A stretch of DNA of 57,781 nt from Bifidobacterium breve (GCA_945865605.1 CAMBEL010000010.1:1-57781); one strand, 5' to 3'. Counted from the first letter of the stretch, positions 34,350 to 43,275 are shown. Numbers and translations are program-made. The notes: generated by a model from the sequence alone, not told the origin.

Positions 34350-35494
34350 ATAAACGTGATTGCAAAGCGCCCATTACGAAACAGTCGCTGACCCGCAGAC
34401 CTAACTGCCGCGCGTCTCGAATGGCGATTGCCTCAGTGACAATCGCACTTTGTGCGTCGTTGACTGTGTCTATGGCTGTTGAGAACGCATTGGCTGGCGA
34501 CGCCGATTACATCGAGACTCTCGCAACTAGAGCGCTCGATCGTGCTCGGGTGGCTTCGCTCAACTACGACTTCACCGGCAATGTAACGACAACTTGGACC
34601 GACAAGCGTCGCACTCGCACGCGCCGTGTCGCCGTAGAAGCCATCGACGGAGTCTTGAGTTTCGGCGATGGGGCAGTAATGGGCGACGCGAACGAACGAG
34701 TACGTCGCGACGGTGGTTCTTGGCTCTCGCTATGGGATGGTGCTTCGGCCGCTTTGGCTCCCGACGCGCGTAAAAAGTATGTGCTCCGCGTCGTCGAGGA
34801 TGAGAATGCCGTCGGTTCGAATGCCGTCGGTTCGAATGCCGGGAGCACGACAGAGCCTTCAGAGGACCAGGACCCCAACAAGTTGGTTATTACCGCAGCG
34901 GCAGGTCCAAAGAACGCGCGGCGAGTTCACTACCGCCTGGTGTTCGACACGGCTACCGGCTTGTTGCTATCCAAGACCTACTTCGACGAAGGGGGTAAAC
35001 CGTGGCGAGAAATGCATTTGGACCTCACGAGCGAACCAACTCCCCGCACCGCCGCGCCCGCCGTCGACCTCCCTGGTAATTCACGGGTAGATAAGTACCC
35101 GGTCCGAGTTCCCCCGGCCAAGCTTGTAGCTCGTCGCGAGGTCGGGAATGGGTTCGTGTTGACGAGTGCCTATCAGCGCAAGGGAGGTGGACTACACCTG
35201 CATTACAGCGATGGACTAGTCGGGATGTCTATATTCCAATCCCCTGGAGAAATCGAGTGGAGCGACCTGCAAAAGGGTGGCGAAGCAGTTGAACTAGAAG
35301 GTGCCGATGCGCTCTGGTACTCGACAGCGGCAGGCACCGCTGTCATATGGGAGAGCAACGGCTCTTCGTATTCCGCCGTCAGTGAAGCTCCATTAGGACA
35401 GATCGTCGAAGTCATTAACCATCTCCTCCCTCAGCGGAGAGGAATGGCAGAAACGGTTATCGACTTTCTCACGGCACCATTCATGTGGAACTAA
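34346..35494 (+). CDS. MucB/RseB-like periplasmic sigma-regulatory protein
   Basis: A 382-residue exported protein. A signal sequence runs to about ALAGDA near residue 50 (long basic N-region, hydrophobic IASVTIALCASLTVSMA). The mature protein opens with a MucB/RseB N-domain (LATRALDRARVASLNYDFTGNV, then LSFGDGAVMGDANERVRRDG, KYVLRVVED, VFDTATGLLLSKTYFDEGGKPW) and ends with the C-domain GNGFVLTSAYQRKGGGLHLHYSDGLVGMSIFQSPG. It would hold the anti-sigma factor inactive or protected until envelope damage. GTG start overlaps the anti-sigma stop. It contains a small tandem repeat at 34804-34840. Confidence 0.82.
   Translation: MNKRDCKAPITKQSLTRRPNCRASRMAIASVTIALCASLTVSMAVENALAGDADYIETLATRALDRARVASLNYDFTGNVTTTWTDKRRTRTRRVAVEAIDGVLSFGDGAVMGDANERVRRDGGSWLSLWDGASAALAPDARKKYVLRVVEDENAVGSNAVGSNAGSTTEPSEDQDPNKLVITAAAGPKNARRVHYRLVFDTATGLLLSKTYFDEGGKPWREMHLDLTSEPTPRTAAPAVDLPGNSRVDKYPVRVPPAKLVARREVGNGFVLTSAYQRKGGGLHLHYSDGLVGMSIFQSPGEIEWSDLQKGGEAVELEGADALWYSTAAGTAVIWESNGSSYSAVSEAPLGQIVEVINHLLPQRRGMAETVIDFLTAPFMWN
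34804..34840 (+). repeat. Tandem 15-bp repeat inside the RseB-like gene
   Basis: The 15-base unit AATGCCGTCGGTTCG occurs twice in a row, followed by a partial third unit, encoding NAVGS NAVGS NAGS. It lies in a linker between two beta-rich parts of the protein, so length variation would be tolerated. Confidence 0.85.
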
Positions 35495-35518
35495 ACCCTG
35501 TAAGCCGGGCCTGCGCGG

Positions 35519-35815
35519 TTAGAAGGCGGCGTCTACAGGGAACGCGGGAGCGGCAACTGCTCCGACCTTGCGCGATGCGAGGATGCGCCGACGTTGGCGT
35601 TCTGATGCACCTCCCCAGACCCCATGTTCAATCCTGTACGACAGCGCGTACTCAAGACAGTCAGTCTGTACGGGACATGTGGCGCATACCTTGCGAGCAA
35701 TCTCTACTCCGACGCCATCGGATGGGAAGAAGAATGACGGCTCGCGGTCTCGGCACACCCCCGAGAGCATCCATGTGTGTTCGGCGTCGTACTCTGGAAG
35801 TGGGTAATCGTCCAT
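35519..35815 (-). CDS. WhiB-family iron-sulfur transcription regulator
   Basis: A 98-residue Wbl protein from ATG 35815 (MDDYPLPEYD); the frame continues to 35875 without family support. Cluster Cys are in SGVCRD, KVCATCPVQ and DCLEYAL, followed by HGVWGGASERQRRRIL and a short tail. It resembles the WhiB group with FFPSDGVGVEIARKVCATC wording, distinct from the WhiB2-like protein at 30798. It is set between the RseB-like gene and htrA on the opposite strand and diverges from htrA across 112 bases, where both promoters must lie. Confidence 0.9.
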   Translation of the reverse strand: MDDYPLPEYDAEHTWMLSGVCRDREPSFFFPSDGVGVEIARKVCATCPVQTDCLEYALSYRIEHGVWGGASERQRRRILASRKVGAVAAPAFPVDAAF

Positions 35816-35880
35816 ATAGAAGAAACAACGGCTGGATGCCTCGGACGGTTCCCATTTGCACAAGAGTTCTGCCAAGAGAT

Positions 35881-35902
35881 TCTCAGGTGAGTCTCAGGTG
35901 GG
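35881..35902. promoter_or_regulatory. Tandem TCTCAGG direct repeat upstream of htrA
   Basis: TCTCAGGTGAG at 35881-35891 is followed at once by TCTCAGGTGGG at 35892-35902, in phase with the DNA helix, about 26 bases before the htrA GTG. Phased repeats of this size are typical of OmpR-family response regulator sites; MprA, which acts at sigE and htrA-like genes of mycobacteria, binds a direct-repeat box. The identity of the binder here is inference. Confidence 0.5.
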
Positions 35903-35927
35903 CATGTAACGCTAGAGGGGAGTACAA

Positions 35928-37151
35928 GTGACCGCTGATACCCCTGACTCCACGGAGCCCACATTGACGGACGCCCCTGCACTGACGGAATCATTCGTGA
36001 ACGATGCCCCTTGGACTTCTGTTCCTGGGCAAGGTTTCAACGCTCCTCCGTCTCAGCCTGTACAAAAGCCTGGCGGTCTAAAACTGTTTGTCGTCGGAGC
36101 CCTTATTGGAGCGCTGGTTGGCGCTGCTAGCGCTACTGGCGTCTATCTGTATGCCGACGGGCGTGACCTCGTGACCGAGACAATCGCTATCGGGAGGGGA
36201 GAAAATTCTGGCGTCACCGATGGTCGCAACACGTCTACCATCGCGCGGCCGCGTGACATTCAGGGGATCTTGGCCAAAGTTGTACCAGCGGTCGTCGCGA
36301 TTCAAACCGGCGGGGGTGGTGCAGGTACAGGTTTCGTGATCTCATCCAATGGAGTAGTCGTGACGAACAGCCACGTCATTGAAGGAGCGGGCGGTCAGAT
36401 AGAGGTTTCATTCTCCGACGGCACGAGCCTGAGCGCCGAAGTACTAGGGCGCTCGGTCGACAATGATCTTGCAGTTCTCAAGATCAAGGGTGAAAACCTT
36501 CCTGCGGTAGCGTTGGGAAGTTCGGATTCCCTCAAGGTCGGCGACGAGGTAGTCGCGATCGGCAATGCGTTGGCCCTCGACGGCGGTCTCAGCGTGACTC
36601 GAGGCATCATCAGCGGGATGGGCCGCACGGTCCCGGAGGCCGAGACAGGAGCGACACTCTTCAACGTCCTTCAAACCGATGCCGCAATTAACCCTGGTAA
36701 CTCCGGTGGGCCACTCGTGAATTCCGACGGCGAGGTAGTCGGCATAAATACCGCGTTGGCCGGCGGGAGCCAGAACGTTGGTTTCGCGATCAGCATCGAT
36801 TCAGCCAAGCAGGTGATTGAAGACTTGACCAGCGGCAAACAGGTTCGCACGGCGTTTCTCGGAGTAGAAACACGAGCAGTCACGCCGGCTCTCGCTAAGG
36901 AACTCGGCCTCGAAACGAAACAGGGGGCATTGATCCGGAGGATCACTCGGGGCTCCGCCGCACAGAGGGGCGGTCTGTCGGTTGACGACGTAATCGTGGC
37001 CGTGGGGGGCCAGGAAGTCAGTCGCCCCGACGATGTCGCCGCAGCGATCCGCCGTTTCCACCCAGGCGATTCAGCGCAAATCACCGTTGAACGCGATGGG
37101 AAGCAAGAGACATTCAAAGTGGAACTCGGAGTCAGGCCAGACGAGGGGTAG
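35928..37151 (+). CDS. HtrA/DegP-like membrane-anchored serine protease with PDZ domain
   Basis: A 407-residue S1C protease. A 50-residue disordered Pro/Thr-rich cytosolic start is followed by one membrane helix (LFVVGALIGALVGAASATGVYLYA), then the protease domain with the triad His in TNSHVIEG, Asp in DNDLAVLK and Ser in GNSGGPL, and one PDZ domain (FLGVETRAVTPALAKELG through VELGVRPDEG). It should degrade or refold proteins on the outer side of the membrane. GTG 35928 has GAGGGGAG about 8 bases before it. It completes the sigma/anti-sigma/RseB-like cluster. Confidence 0.93.
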   Translation: MTADTPDSTEPTLTDAPALTESFVNDAPWTSVPGQGFNAPPSQPVQKPGGLKLFVVGALIGALVGAASATGVYLYADGRDLVTETIAIGRGENSGVTDGRNTSTIARPRDIQGILAKVVPAVVAIQTGGGGAGTGFVISSNGVVVTNSHVIEGAGGQIEVSFSDGTSLSAEVLGRSVDNDLAVLKIKGENLPAVALGSSDSLKVGDEVVAIGNALALDGGLSVTRGIISGMGRTVPEAETGATLFNVLQTDAAINPGNSGGPLVNSDGEVVGINTALAGGSQNVGFAISIDSAKQVIEDLTSGKQVRTAFLGVETRAVTPALAKELGLETKQGALIRRITRGSAAQRGGLSVDDVIVAVGGQEVSRPDDVAAAIRRFHPGDSAQITVERDGKQETFKVELGVRPDEG

Positions 37152-37196
37152 GACAGTACGATGTGCTCCTACCTAAATCGTTTCTAGGAGTATGTA

Positions 37197-37472
37197 ATGG
37201 CCATAGAACCCCAAGCCCTCGAGCAGTTGCCCCCCGTAGGCCATGTACGTGTGGTTTATCTGGGACCAGTATCTCCGCATTGGGAAGTGCACGGGGTCTT
37301 CGGAGAGCGCCAGACGGTTGATGAGTTTCGCCAGCGTGCGATCGCGCGGCTCCAGTTGCTCCCTCCCCATGATCCGCAGTTCAGGCGCAACCGTGAGCGC
37401 GTCGTACGCGATGCGGAGCGCGAGAACCTCATCCTCGATTGGGACCTCGGATACACCGAGGGTGACGAGTAG
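37197..37472 (+). CDS. Conserved-looking small protein, unknown function
   Basis: A 91-residue hydrophilic protein I do not recognise. It opens MAIEPQALEQLPPVGHVRVVYLGPVSPHWEVHG and has an Arg/Glu-rich C-terminal helix ending LDWDLGYTEGDE; a beta-strand pair followed by helices is likely. TAGGAG sits about 8 bases upstream of the ATG, and codon use resembles its neighbours, so it is taken as real. It is 45 bases after htrA on the same strand and converges with phoU; a weak AGACC/GGTCT hairpin lies in the gap before phoU. Confidence 0.65.
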   Translation: MAIEPQALEQLPPVGHVRVVYLGPVSPHWEVHGVFGERQTVDEFRQRAIARLQLLPPHDPQFRRNRERVVRDAERENLILDWDLGYTEGDE

Positions 37473-37508
37473 ATCGTTCTTAAGGCAGTTCAGACCGATC
37501 CGTTTGGT

Positions 37509-38189
37509 CTAGGCGTCGTCTTCGCCGCCGGGGTGCATGCCAGTCACCATCCATTGAACGCGCTCAGCGATTGTCACGGCGTGGTCCGCAATACGTTCGT
37601 AGTGACGCGCTACTAGCGCGACCTGAACGGCTTGCAGCACCGTCCCTTCATCGGATGCGCCCCACGACAGAATGTGGCGGAACAGACTCTTCGTTAGATC
37701 GTCCATCGAGTCATCCATGTCTTGCAGCGCGGCAGCCCAGTTGGGGTCCGAATCCGCGAATGCGTCGATCGCAACCCGCGTTTGGTTGGACGCTTGTATT
37801 CCCATGCGGTCGATGGTTCCTCGCACGCGCGGATCAAGCTCTAGGGGATAGATGCGTCGAGTTGTCTTCGCAACATTGACCATGAGATCGGCATCACGCT
37901 CAAGTTCGTGATTAATGCGCAACATCGTTACGACAGCACGGAGATCGACGGCGACCGGCGACTGTGTCGCCAGCAAGGTTAGGAGCCTGTTCTCGATGTG
38001 GTGGTAGAGCTCGTCCACCCTGTCATCACCTTCGACAACTGATTCGGCCATCCTGAGGTCCCCGTTCAGAAAGGCTTGCGTACCAGCGGCGATGGCCTCG
38101 GTAGTCAATGCCGCCAACCTAATAATATCGCCGCGGATGTCAGCCAACTCATCCTCGAGTGGGCGGCGTGCGGCCGGTGTTTCTTCCAT
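37509..38189 (-). CDS. phoU: Phosphate signalling complex protein PhoU
   Basis: A 226-residue PhoU with two three-helix halves. The repeated metal-binding signatures appear as VVEGDDRVDELYHHIEN and MLRINHELERDADLMVNVAK in the first half and as MDDSMDDLTKSLFRHIL and ALVARHYERIADHAVTIAERV in the second. It restrains the phosphate two-component system through the Pst transporter. Start is ATG 38189 (MEETPAARRPLEDELADI); the frame open to 38270 runs into the PHO box. It diverges from pstS across about 250 bases that contain the PHO box. Confidence 0.95.
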   Translation of the reverse strand: MEETPAARRPLEDELADIRGDIIRLAALTTEAIAAGTQAFLNGDLRMAESVVEGDDRVDELYHHIENRLLTLLATQSPVAVDLRAVVTMLRINHELERDADLMVNVAKTTRRIYPLELDPRVRGTIDRMGIQASNQTRVAIDAFADSDPNWAAALQDMDDSMDDLTKSLFRHILSWGASDEGTVLQAVQVALVARHYERIADHAVTIAERVQWMVTGMHPGGEDDA

Positions 38190-38262
38190 TAGGTCCTCGG
38201 TCCAGTTAGTGATGCGTGCTGGTTCAGTTTCGCGCTTCCGTGTGCCGAGTTGTGGGCTCTGA

Positions 38263-38291
38263 GGTAACACCTAGGTAAACGACTGGTGAAC
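38263..38291. promoter_or_regulatory. PHO box of three 11-bp direct repeats between phoU and pstS
   Basis: GGTAACA (38263-38269), GGTAAAC (38274-38280) and GGTGAAC (38285-38291) recur every 11 bases. On the minus strand they read GTTCACC, GTTTACC and TGTTACC, matching the actinobacterial PhoP consensus of 11-base units with GTTCACC cores. The site is 74 bases from the phoU start and 148 from pstS, so it can serve either or both. A single further GTTCACC lies at 38355-38361 on the plus strand. Confidence 0.8.
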
Positions 38292-38438
38292 AGGTCGGTG
38301 CGTACCGGACCAACCTGTTGGATCGCGGTAAAGATCGCTTCGTGTACTTGTCGGGTTCACCGCGGCGCAATCAGTTGTTTAGATGTCTCCCATAGGTTGA
38401 ATGCCGACATGAGAATCCTAAACGGAGGTAATAACGAA

Positions 38439-39422
38439 ATGGCTAGAACAACAATGTTGCGTCGCTACGCAACTGGCATCTTCGCACTCGGGCTGTTATT
38501 GGCGGCCTGCGGCGAAGACGTCACTTCTACCGGAGGCGACTCCTCGAATCTATCTGGTTCAATTTCGGTCGATGGATCTTCTACCGTCGGCCCTCTCACC
38601 GCCGCTGCGGCGGAGTTGTTTCAAGTAGACAACCCAGAGGTGAAGATCACCGTTGGTGTCTCGGGCACAGGCGGTGGATTCGTAAAGTTATGTTTGGGTG
38701 AGATCGACATGGAAGACGCATCGCGACCGATTAAGGAAGATGATGAAACAGAGGCGCCCGCTTGCAAAGCCAACGGAATCGCCTATGAAGAAATCCGGAT
38801 CGCGAATGATGGCATAGCACTTGTTACGAGTAAGGACAACAAGTGGGCTAAGTGCCTCACTACTGCTCAACTCAACAAGATTTGGGCTGCGGATTCCAAG
38901 GTCACGAACTGGAAACAGGTGGATTCCGCGTTCCCGGACGAGAAGCTCACTTTGTTCGGCGCTGGCACATCCTCTGGAACGTTCGACTTCTTCACGAAGG
39001 CCGTGAACGGCGAAGAAGGGTCGAGTCGCTCGGACTACAACGCGACCGAGGACGACAACGTAACGGTGCAAGGCGTATCTGGCGATAAAGGTGCGCTCGG
39101 ATACTTCGGGCTGTCCTACTACGAGGCGAACAAGGACAAGTTGAATGTCCTCGCAGTTAACGGCGGGGATGGGTGCGTGTCTCCGAGTACCACGACTGTT
39201 CAGAACGGCGACTACTCGCCGTTGTCGCGTCCGCTGTTTGTTTATCCGAGCGACGCGCTCTTAAACAGGCCAGAGGGCCTTGCCTTTGTCAAGTTTTACG
39301 TTAAGAACTCGGAAAACATCGCGTTGGAGACGCTTTTCGTGCCATTGACCGAGGCTCAATTGCAAACATCGCTAGCCGCAGTGCAGACGCTCGCAGCTAG
39401 CGGGACCACGACGAAGAGTTAG
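38439..39422 (+). CDS. pstS: Phosphate ABC transporter substrate-binding lipoprotein PstS
   Basis: A 327-residue phosphate-binding protein. The lipobox is LLLAACGED (Cys about residue 23). The mature protein has the phosphate-binding SVDGSSTVGPLTAAAAELF, VGVSGTGGGFVKLCLGEIDMEDASRPI and FGAGTSSGTFDFFTKAV motifs. The frame opens at 38286, but ATG 38439 has GGAGGT about 8 bases before it and precedes a normal lipoprotein signal. It is the first gene of pstSCAB-kinase-regulator, downstream of the PHO box. A strong hairpin lies just after it. Confidence 0.95.
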   Translation: MARTTMLRRYATGIFALGLLLAACGEDVTSTGGDSSNLSGSISVDGSSTVGPLTAAAAELFQVDNPEVKITVGVSGTGGGFVKLCLGEIDMEDASRPIKEDDETEAPACKANGIAYEEIRIANDGIALVTSKDNKWAKCLTTAQLNKIWAADSKVTNWKQVDSAFPDEKLTLFGAGTSSGTFDFFTKAVNGEEGSSRSDYNATEDDNVTVQGVSGDKGALGYFGLSYYEANKDKLNVLAVNGGDGCVSPSTTTVQNGDYSPLSRPLFVYPSDALLNRPEGLAFVKFYVKNSENIALETLFVPLTEAQLQTSLAAVQTLAASGTTTKS

Positions 39423-39450
39423 TGCTTAGTTGACGGCTGGCTCTCCGCCC

Positions 39451-40389
39451 ATGCTCAGGATCCCCGGGTCATCCCCCAATGACCCGGGGATCCTGCGCGC
39501 ACGACGGCGTTATGGCGAGCGGGTAGTGATCGGTATTCTGTTCTGCTGTGCTGCGCTTTCTGTGGCCGTCACGGTCGGAATCGTTCTGTCATTGATTCCT
39601 CCCACTCTCGAGTTCTTCAGAGAGGTGGACATATTCGCGTTCTTGACAGGGACCGATTGGGCACCGCTATTTGTTCCGGCGAAGTTCGGAGTGTTGCCGA
39701 TAGTTATGGGCACGATCGTCGTTACGATCTGCGCGATTTCAGTGGCTGTGCCATTCGGTCTCGGTACGGCGATTTACTTGAGTGAGTATGCGCGTCCCCG
39801 TGTACGCAAGTTGCTCAAGCCGTTAATAGAATTATTGGCTGGTATCCCAACTGTTATCTATGGCTACTTCGCGCTGAAGTTCATCAGCCCGTTCGTCCAA
39901 AATCTATGGCCGGTCGGGGACTCGCCTGGTGTGTTCAATGCATTGTCTGCAGGTCTCGTTATGGGAATCATGATATTGCCGATGGTCGCGTCGCTGTCTG
40001 AGGACGCCTTGTCGGCGGTGCCCCATGGGCTACGTGAGGGCGCGTATGCACTCGGAAGTTCGAAGTTTGAAGTGTCGACTCGCGTAAGTGTGCCTGCTGC
40101 ACTATCGGGAATCGTCGCGGCTTTCGTACTTGCCGTCTCGCGTGCTGTCGGTGAAACCATGATCGTTCTGATCGCGGCGGGAGGCACACCGAACATGAGC
40201 TTGAACCCCGGCGAGGCGATGCAAACCATGACCGCGTTCATCGCGGCCGCGGGAACAGGAGACTTACCTCAGGGCAGCACCGGCTACAAAACCATCTTTG
40301 CTGTCGGGTCCCTTTTGTTTGTCGCCACGTTCATGATGAACGTGTTCAGCAATCGCATTGTGCTTAAGTACCGTGAGGTTTACGAGTGA
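39451..40389 (+). CDS. pstC: Phosphate ABC transporter permease PstC
   Basis: A permease of about 312 residues with six membrane helices. The binding-protein-dependent permease motif is EDALSAVPHGLREGAYALGSSKFEVSTRVSVPAALSGI (give or take the EAA loop), with LLAGIPTVIYGYFAL and SRAVGETMIVLIAAGG typical of PstC. The start is unclear: TTG 39430 is the longest, ATG 39451 is used here, and neither has a clear ribosome site. Whichever is used, the first codons run through the perfect inverted repeat at 39457-39494. The pstA start overlaps its stop by 4 bases. Confidence 0.92.
   Translation: MLRIPGSSPNDPGILRARRRYGERVVIGILFCCAALSVAVTVGIVLSLIPPTLEFFREVDIFAFLTGTDWAPLFVPAKFGVLPIVMGTIVVTICAISVAVPFGLGTAIYLSEYARPRVRKLLKPLIELLAGIPTVIYGYFALKFISPFVQNLWPVGDSPGVFNALSAGLVMGIMILPMVASLSEDALSAVPHGLREGAYALGSSKFEVSTRVSVPAALSGIVAAFVLAVSRAVGETMIVLIAAGGTPNMSLNPGEAMQTMTAFIAAAGTGDLPQGSTGYKTIFAVGSLLFVATFMMNVFSNRIVLKYREVYE
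39457..39494. repeat. Perfect 16-bp inverted repeat at the pstS/pstC junction
   Basis: AGGATCCCCGGGTCAT at 39457-39472 and its exact complement at 39479-39494 flank a six-base loop CCCCCA. The stem is G+C rich and begins 35 bases after the pstS stop. No T-run follows, so it is less likely a full terminator than an RNA-stability or attenuation hairpin that lets pstS be made in excess over pstCAB. Confidence 0.9.
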
Positions 40390-41285
40390 GCCTTTTGGCG
40401 CCAGACGTCGATTCGGTCGTTCGATTGCCGCAGCAATCTGTTAGGCGTCGCGTTTCTGATCGTGCGTTTCTGATCGTGCTTGTAATTAGCTTCGGCTTAG
40501 CTCTAGCTGGACTCGTCGCTTTGCTCTGGTATGTATTCGACACAGGTCTGCCCGCGTTCGGGCCCCGATTGTGGCGCCGGTTCCCTTCGTTGAATCCCGC
40601 GATCTCTGGTGCACGCTCTGCTGTGTTCGGCACCTTGTGGGTGCTGGCGGTAACTGCGTCGCTAGCGGTGCCTATCGGGATAGGGGCTGCCGTCTATTTA
40701 GAAGAATTTGCTCCGGCAGACAAGTGGTACACGCGTTGGATAGCACTGAACATTCAAAATCTTGCTGGCGTTCCATCGATTGTCTATGGAATTTTTGGGC
40801 TCGCGTTCATTGCTCGAGGGCCTATTGATCTTGGGCCGGTGGTGCTTACGGGTGGGATTATTCTCGCTTTGCTCGTGCTCCCGATTGTGATCATTGCTTC
40901 GCGTGAAGCGATCCGAGCGGTTCCGGAATCGATTCGTCACGGTTCGTTCGCGCTCGGCGCCACGCGGCTACAGACAGTTAGACGCCAGGTGTTGCCAGCT
41001 GCCGTGCCGGGTATCGCGACCGGTGTGATCTTGGCACTATCACGTGCAATCGGCGAGGCCGCGCCTTTGATAATGATTGGCGCGTTTACCTACGTACCCT
41101 TTAATCCAACAGGGCTCGATAGCAAGTTCACGGTTCTTCCAATCCAGATCTTCGACTGGATCGGGAGACCCCAGGAAGGCTTCACGCAATTGGCTGCAGC
41201 GGCGTGCATTCTCCTACTGGCGATTTTGCTGGCGATGAACGCCATTGCGATCTGGCTGAGAAATAGGTATCAGCAGCGATGGTGA
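40386..41285 (+). CDS. pstA: Phosphate ABC transporter permease PstA
   Basis: A 299-residue permease with six predicted helices, the partner of PstC. Typical segments are [42 protein letters not shown] (in parts), the EAA loop [38 protein letters not shown], and [19 protein letters not shown] 40386 lies within the pstC stop (GTGA) and pstB begins 7 bases before its own stop, so the genes are translationally coupled. Confidence 0.95.
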   Translation: MSLLAPDVDSVVRLPQQSVRRRVSDRAFLIVLVISFGLALAGLVALLWYVFDTGLPAFGPRLWRRFPSLNPAISGARSAVFGTLWVLAVTASLAVPIGIGAAVYLEEFAPADKWYTRWIALNIQNLAGVPSIVYGIFGLAFIARGPIDLGPVVLTGGIILALLVLPIVIIASREAIRAVPESIRHGSFALGATRLQTVRRQVLPAAVPGIATGVILALSRAIGEAAPLIMIGAFTYVPFNPTGLDSKFTVLPIQIFDWIGRPQEGFTQLAAAACILLLAILLAMNAIAIWLRNRYQQRW

Positions 41286-42181
41286 ATCGAGAAACACCTG
41301 ATCTCATGGAGGCCGATGCGACGCGTTCGCTTCGTACGCCGGTAATAGTGTTGACTCGCGGCGTGGAAACCGAAGCCCTGTCTAACGTCGGCGAAGCAGA
41401 CGATCCTCAAACAGTGTTCTCTGTTAGAGGGTTAGACGTTCACTACGGTCCTACAATTGCGGTTGCGGGCATTGACTTGGACATCCCTGCACGACAAATA
41501 ACCGCGTTAATCGGACCGTCGGGTTGTGGCAAGAGCACTTTCTTGAGGTGCTTCAACCGCACGAACGATCTCATTCCGGGAGCCAAGGTCTCAGGTTCCG
41601 TCTTGTATCACGGACTCGATCTATACGGACCTCAAATTGATCCAGTTGAGGTGCGTCGCCGAATCGGCATGGTGTTTCAGAAGCCGAACCCATTCCCTAA
41701 GTCGATCTACGACAACGTCGCCTTTGGGCCGCGGGTAAACGGACAACGCAAGGGCCTGGATGAAGTTGTAGAGCACGCACTGACGAGGGCCGCGCTTTGG
41801 GACGAGGTAAAGGACAAACTCAAGAAGAGTGGTCTCGCTCTTTCCGGTGGCCAACAGCAGAGGTTGTGTATCGCGAGAGCACTGGCCGTCAATCCAGACG
41901 TGGTACTTATGGACGAGCCGTGTTCGGCTCTTGACCCGATAGCCACATCTCGTATCGAAGATCTTATGGTCGAACTAAAGCGCGACTACACGATCGTCAT
42001 CGTCACGCACAACATGCAACAAGCCGCGCGTGTCTCAGACGGAACAGCATTTTTTACAGCCGAGGTAAGAGATTCTGGAGATCGGGTAGGGGTACTCGTC
42101 GAGTACGACCAAACCGAAACGATTTTTACCGCTCCTTCGGATTCGCGTACCGAGGGATACATCACCGGTCGTTTCGGATGA
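41279..42181 (+). CDS. pstB: Phosphate ABC transporter ATP-binding protein PstB
   Basis: A 300-residue ATPase. Walker A is [17 protein letters not shown], the Q-loop is [18 protein letters not shown], the signature [19 protein letters not shown], Walker [15 protein letters not shown] and the switch His in [24 protein letters not shown] and PKSIYDNVA are PstB-specific. An N-terminal extension of about 45 residues precedes the usual PstB start and is of unknown role; an internal start is possible. The kinase gene overlaps the stop by 4 bases. Confidence 0.95.
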   Translation: MVNRETPDLMEADATRSLRTPVIVLTRGVETEALSNVGEADDPQTVFSVRGLDVHYGPTIAVAGIDLDIPARQITALIGPSGCGKSTFLRCFNRTNDLIPGAKVSGSVLYHGLDLYGPQIDPVEVRRRIGMVFQKPNPFPKSIYDNVAFGPRVNGQRKGLDEVVEHALTRAALWDEVKDKLKKSGLALSGGQQQRLCIARALAVNPDVVLMDEPCSALDPIATSRIEDLMVELKRDYTIVIVTHNMQQAARVSDGTAFFTAEVRDSGDRVGVLVEYDQTETIFTAPSDSRTEGYITGRFG

Positions 42182-43275
42182 GTCCTGCCAAGCGACTCAT
42201 CCAATCAGAAGGTGTCGATGATCCTGATCTAATGAATATGAGACTTAATCTTCTCGAACAGGCGCTCGAAACCGTTACTGACGCCGTTGTAGTCGTCGAT
42301 GCAGGCGGTGACGAAGTACTTCGAAACGAGTCCGCCATGCGATTTGCTGATGGACGTCATGGAGATGCCTTGATAGCGGAAGCGATTGGCATAGCGCTAG
42401 AGCAGGCACGCGGGGGAGTCACGGGCGATCGTGATCTTGAACTGTTTGGTCCGCCACAAGAAGTCCTGAACGTGCGCGCGCAAACCCTTTCTTCTGACGG
42501 GAAGGTGGATGGGGCGGTCGCGTTTGTTCGCGATATCACCGAAGCCCGCCGTGTCGAAGCGGTGCGCCGCGACTTTGTCGCGAATGTGAGTCATGAGCTC
42601 AAGACTCCTATTGGTGCGCTCGCACTTCTGGCAGACACGATGGCATCGGGCGGGGACGAGGAGATGTTGCGGGAGATGGCGGAGCGAATAGCTCACGAAG
42701 CGGAACGCCTTGGCAACATCGTTGACGACCTGCTTGCTTTAAGTCTTCTCGATGCCGAAGAGAGTCCTGCAAGGTATTCGGTTGCGGTCGGTTCATTGAT
42801 TGCCGAAGCTATTGGTCGTATCGCGTCCGTCGCAGCAGCAGCGGAAGTTTCTGTGTCGAAAGGCGCAGTGGATGGAGAATTAGTCGTTGACTGTGATCCG
42901 GGGCAGATAGTGAGCGCGTTGACGAACCTCTTGGATAACGCCGTGAAGTACTCAGATCCGGGGGATACCGTCGAGATAGCTGCATCTTGCGAGCAAGGGC
43001 TCATCACGATCGAAGTTGTAGACCACGGCATTGGTATCCCATCGCGAGATCGCGAGAGGGTATTCGAACGTTTTTATCGAGTCGACCGAGCTCGCAGTCG
43101 TGCCACTGGCGGAACGGGACTTGGCTTAGCAATCGTGCGCAATGTCGCCCAGGTCCATGGTGGCGACGTGATGCTGGAGTCCCGCGAGGGCGAGGGTTCG
43201 GTTTTTCGTTTGAGACTTCCTGCGGGCTGTGAAGAATCGAGTGAAGGAGAACGCGGACCTCGCGTGGACAAGTGA
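42178..43275 (+). CDS. SenX3/PhoR-like histidine kinase, apparently without membrane helices
   Basis: A 365-residue kinase. After about 15 residues comes a PAS-like domain ([29 protein letters not shown] through [18 protein letters not shown]), the HisKA helix with phospho-acceptor in [26 protein letters not shown], and the HATPase_c domain with [37 protein letters not shown] and [19 protein letters not shown]. The wording around the His and G boxes is that of SenX3. Unlike SenX3 it shows no N-terminal hydrophobic helices, so it seems cytosolic and may receive its signal through PhoU and PstB. ATGA overlap with pstB, 4-base overlap with the regulator. Confidence 0.92.
   Translation: MSPAKRLIQSEGVDDPDLMNMRLNLLEQALETVTDAVVVVDAGGDEVLRNESAMRFADGRHGDALIAEAIGIALEQARGGVTGDRDLELFGPPQEVLNVRAQTLSSDGKVDGAVAFVRDITEARRVEAVRRDFVANVSHELKTPIGALALLADTMASGGDEEMLREMAERIAHEAERLGNIVDDLLALSLLDAEESPARYSVAVGSLIAEAIGRIASVAAAAEVSVSKGAVDGELVVDCDPGQIVSALTNLLDNAVKYSDPGDTVEIAASCEQGLITIEVVDHGIGIPSRDRERVFERFYRVDRARSRATGGTGLGLAIVRNVAQVHGGDVMLESREGEGSVFRLRLPAGCEESSEGERGPRVDK

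Noticed and set aside
34804-34840. GGTTCGAAT resembling a tRNA T-loop
   Set aside because: It is part of a tandem coding repeat in the RseB-like gene and no acceptor stem or anticodon arm surrounds it.
37473-37508. AGACC/GGTCT hairpin between the small ORF and phoU as a terminator
   Set aside because: Only 5 bp of stem and no T-run.
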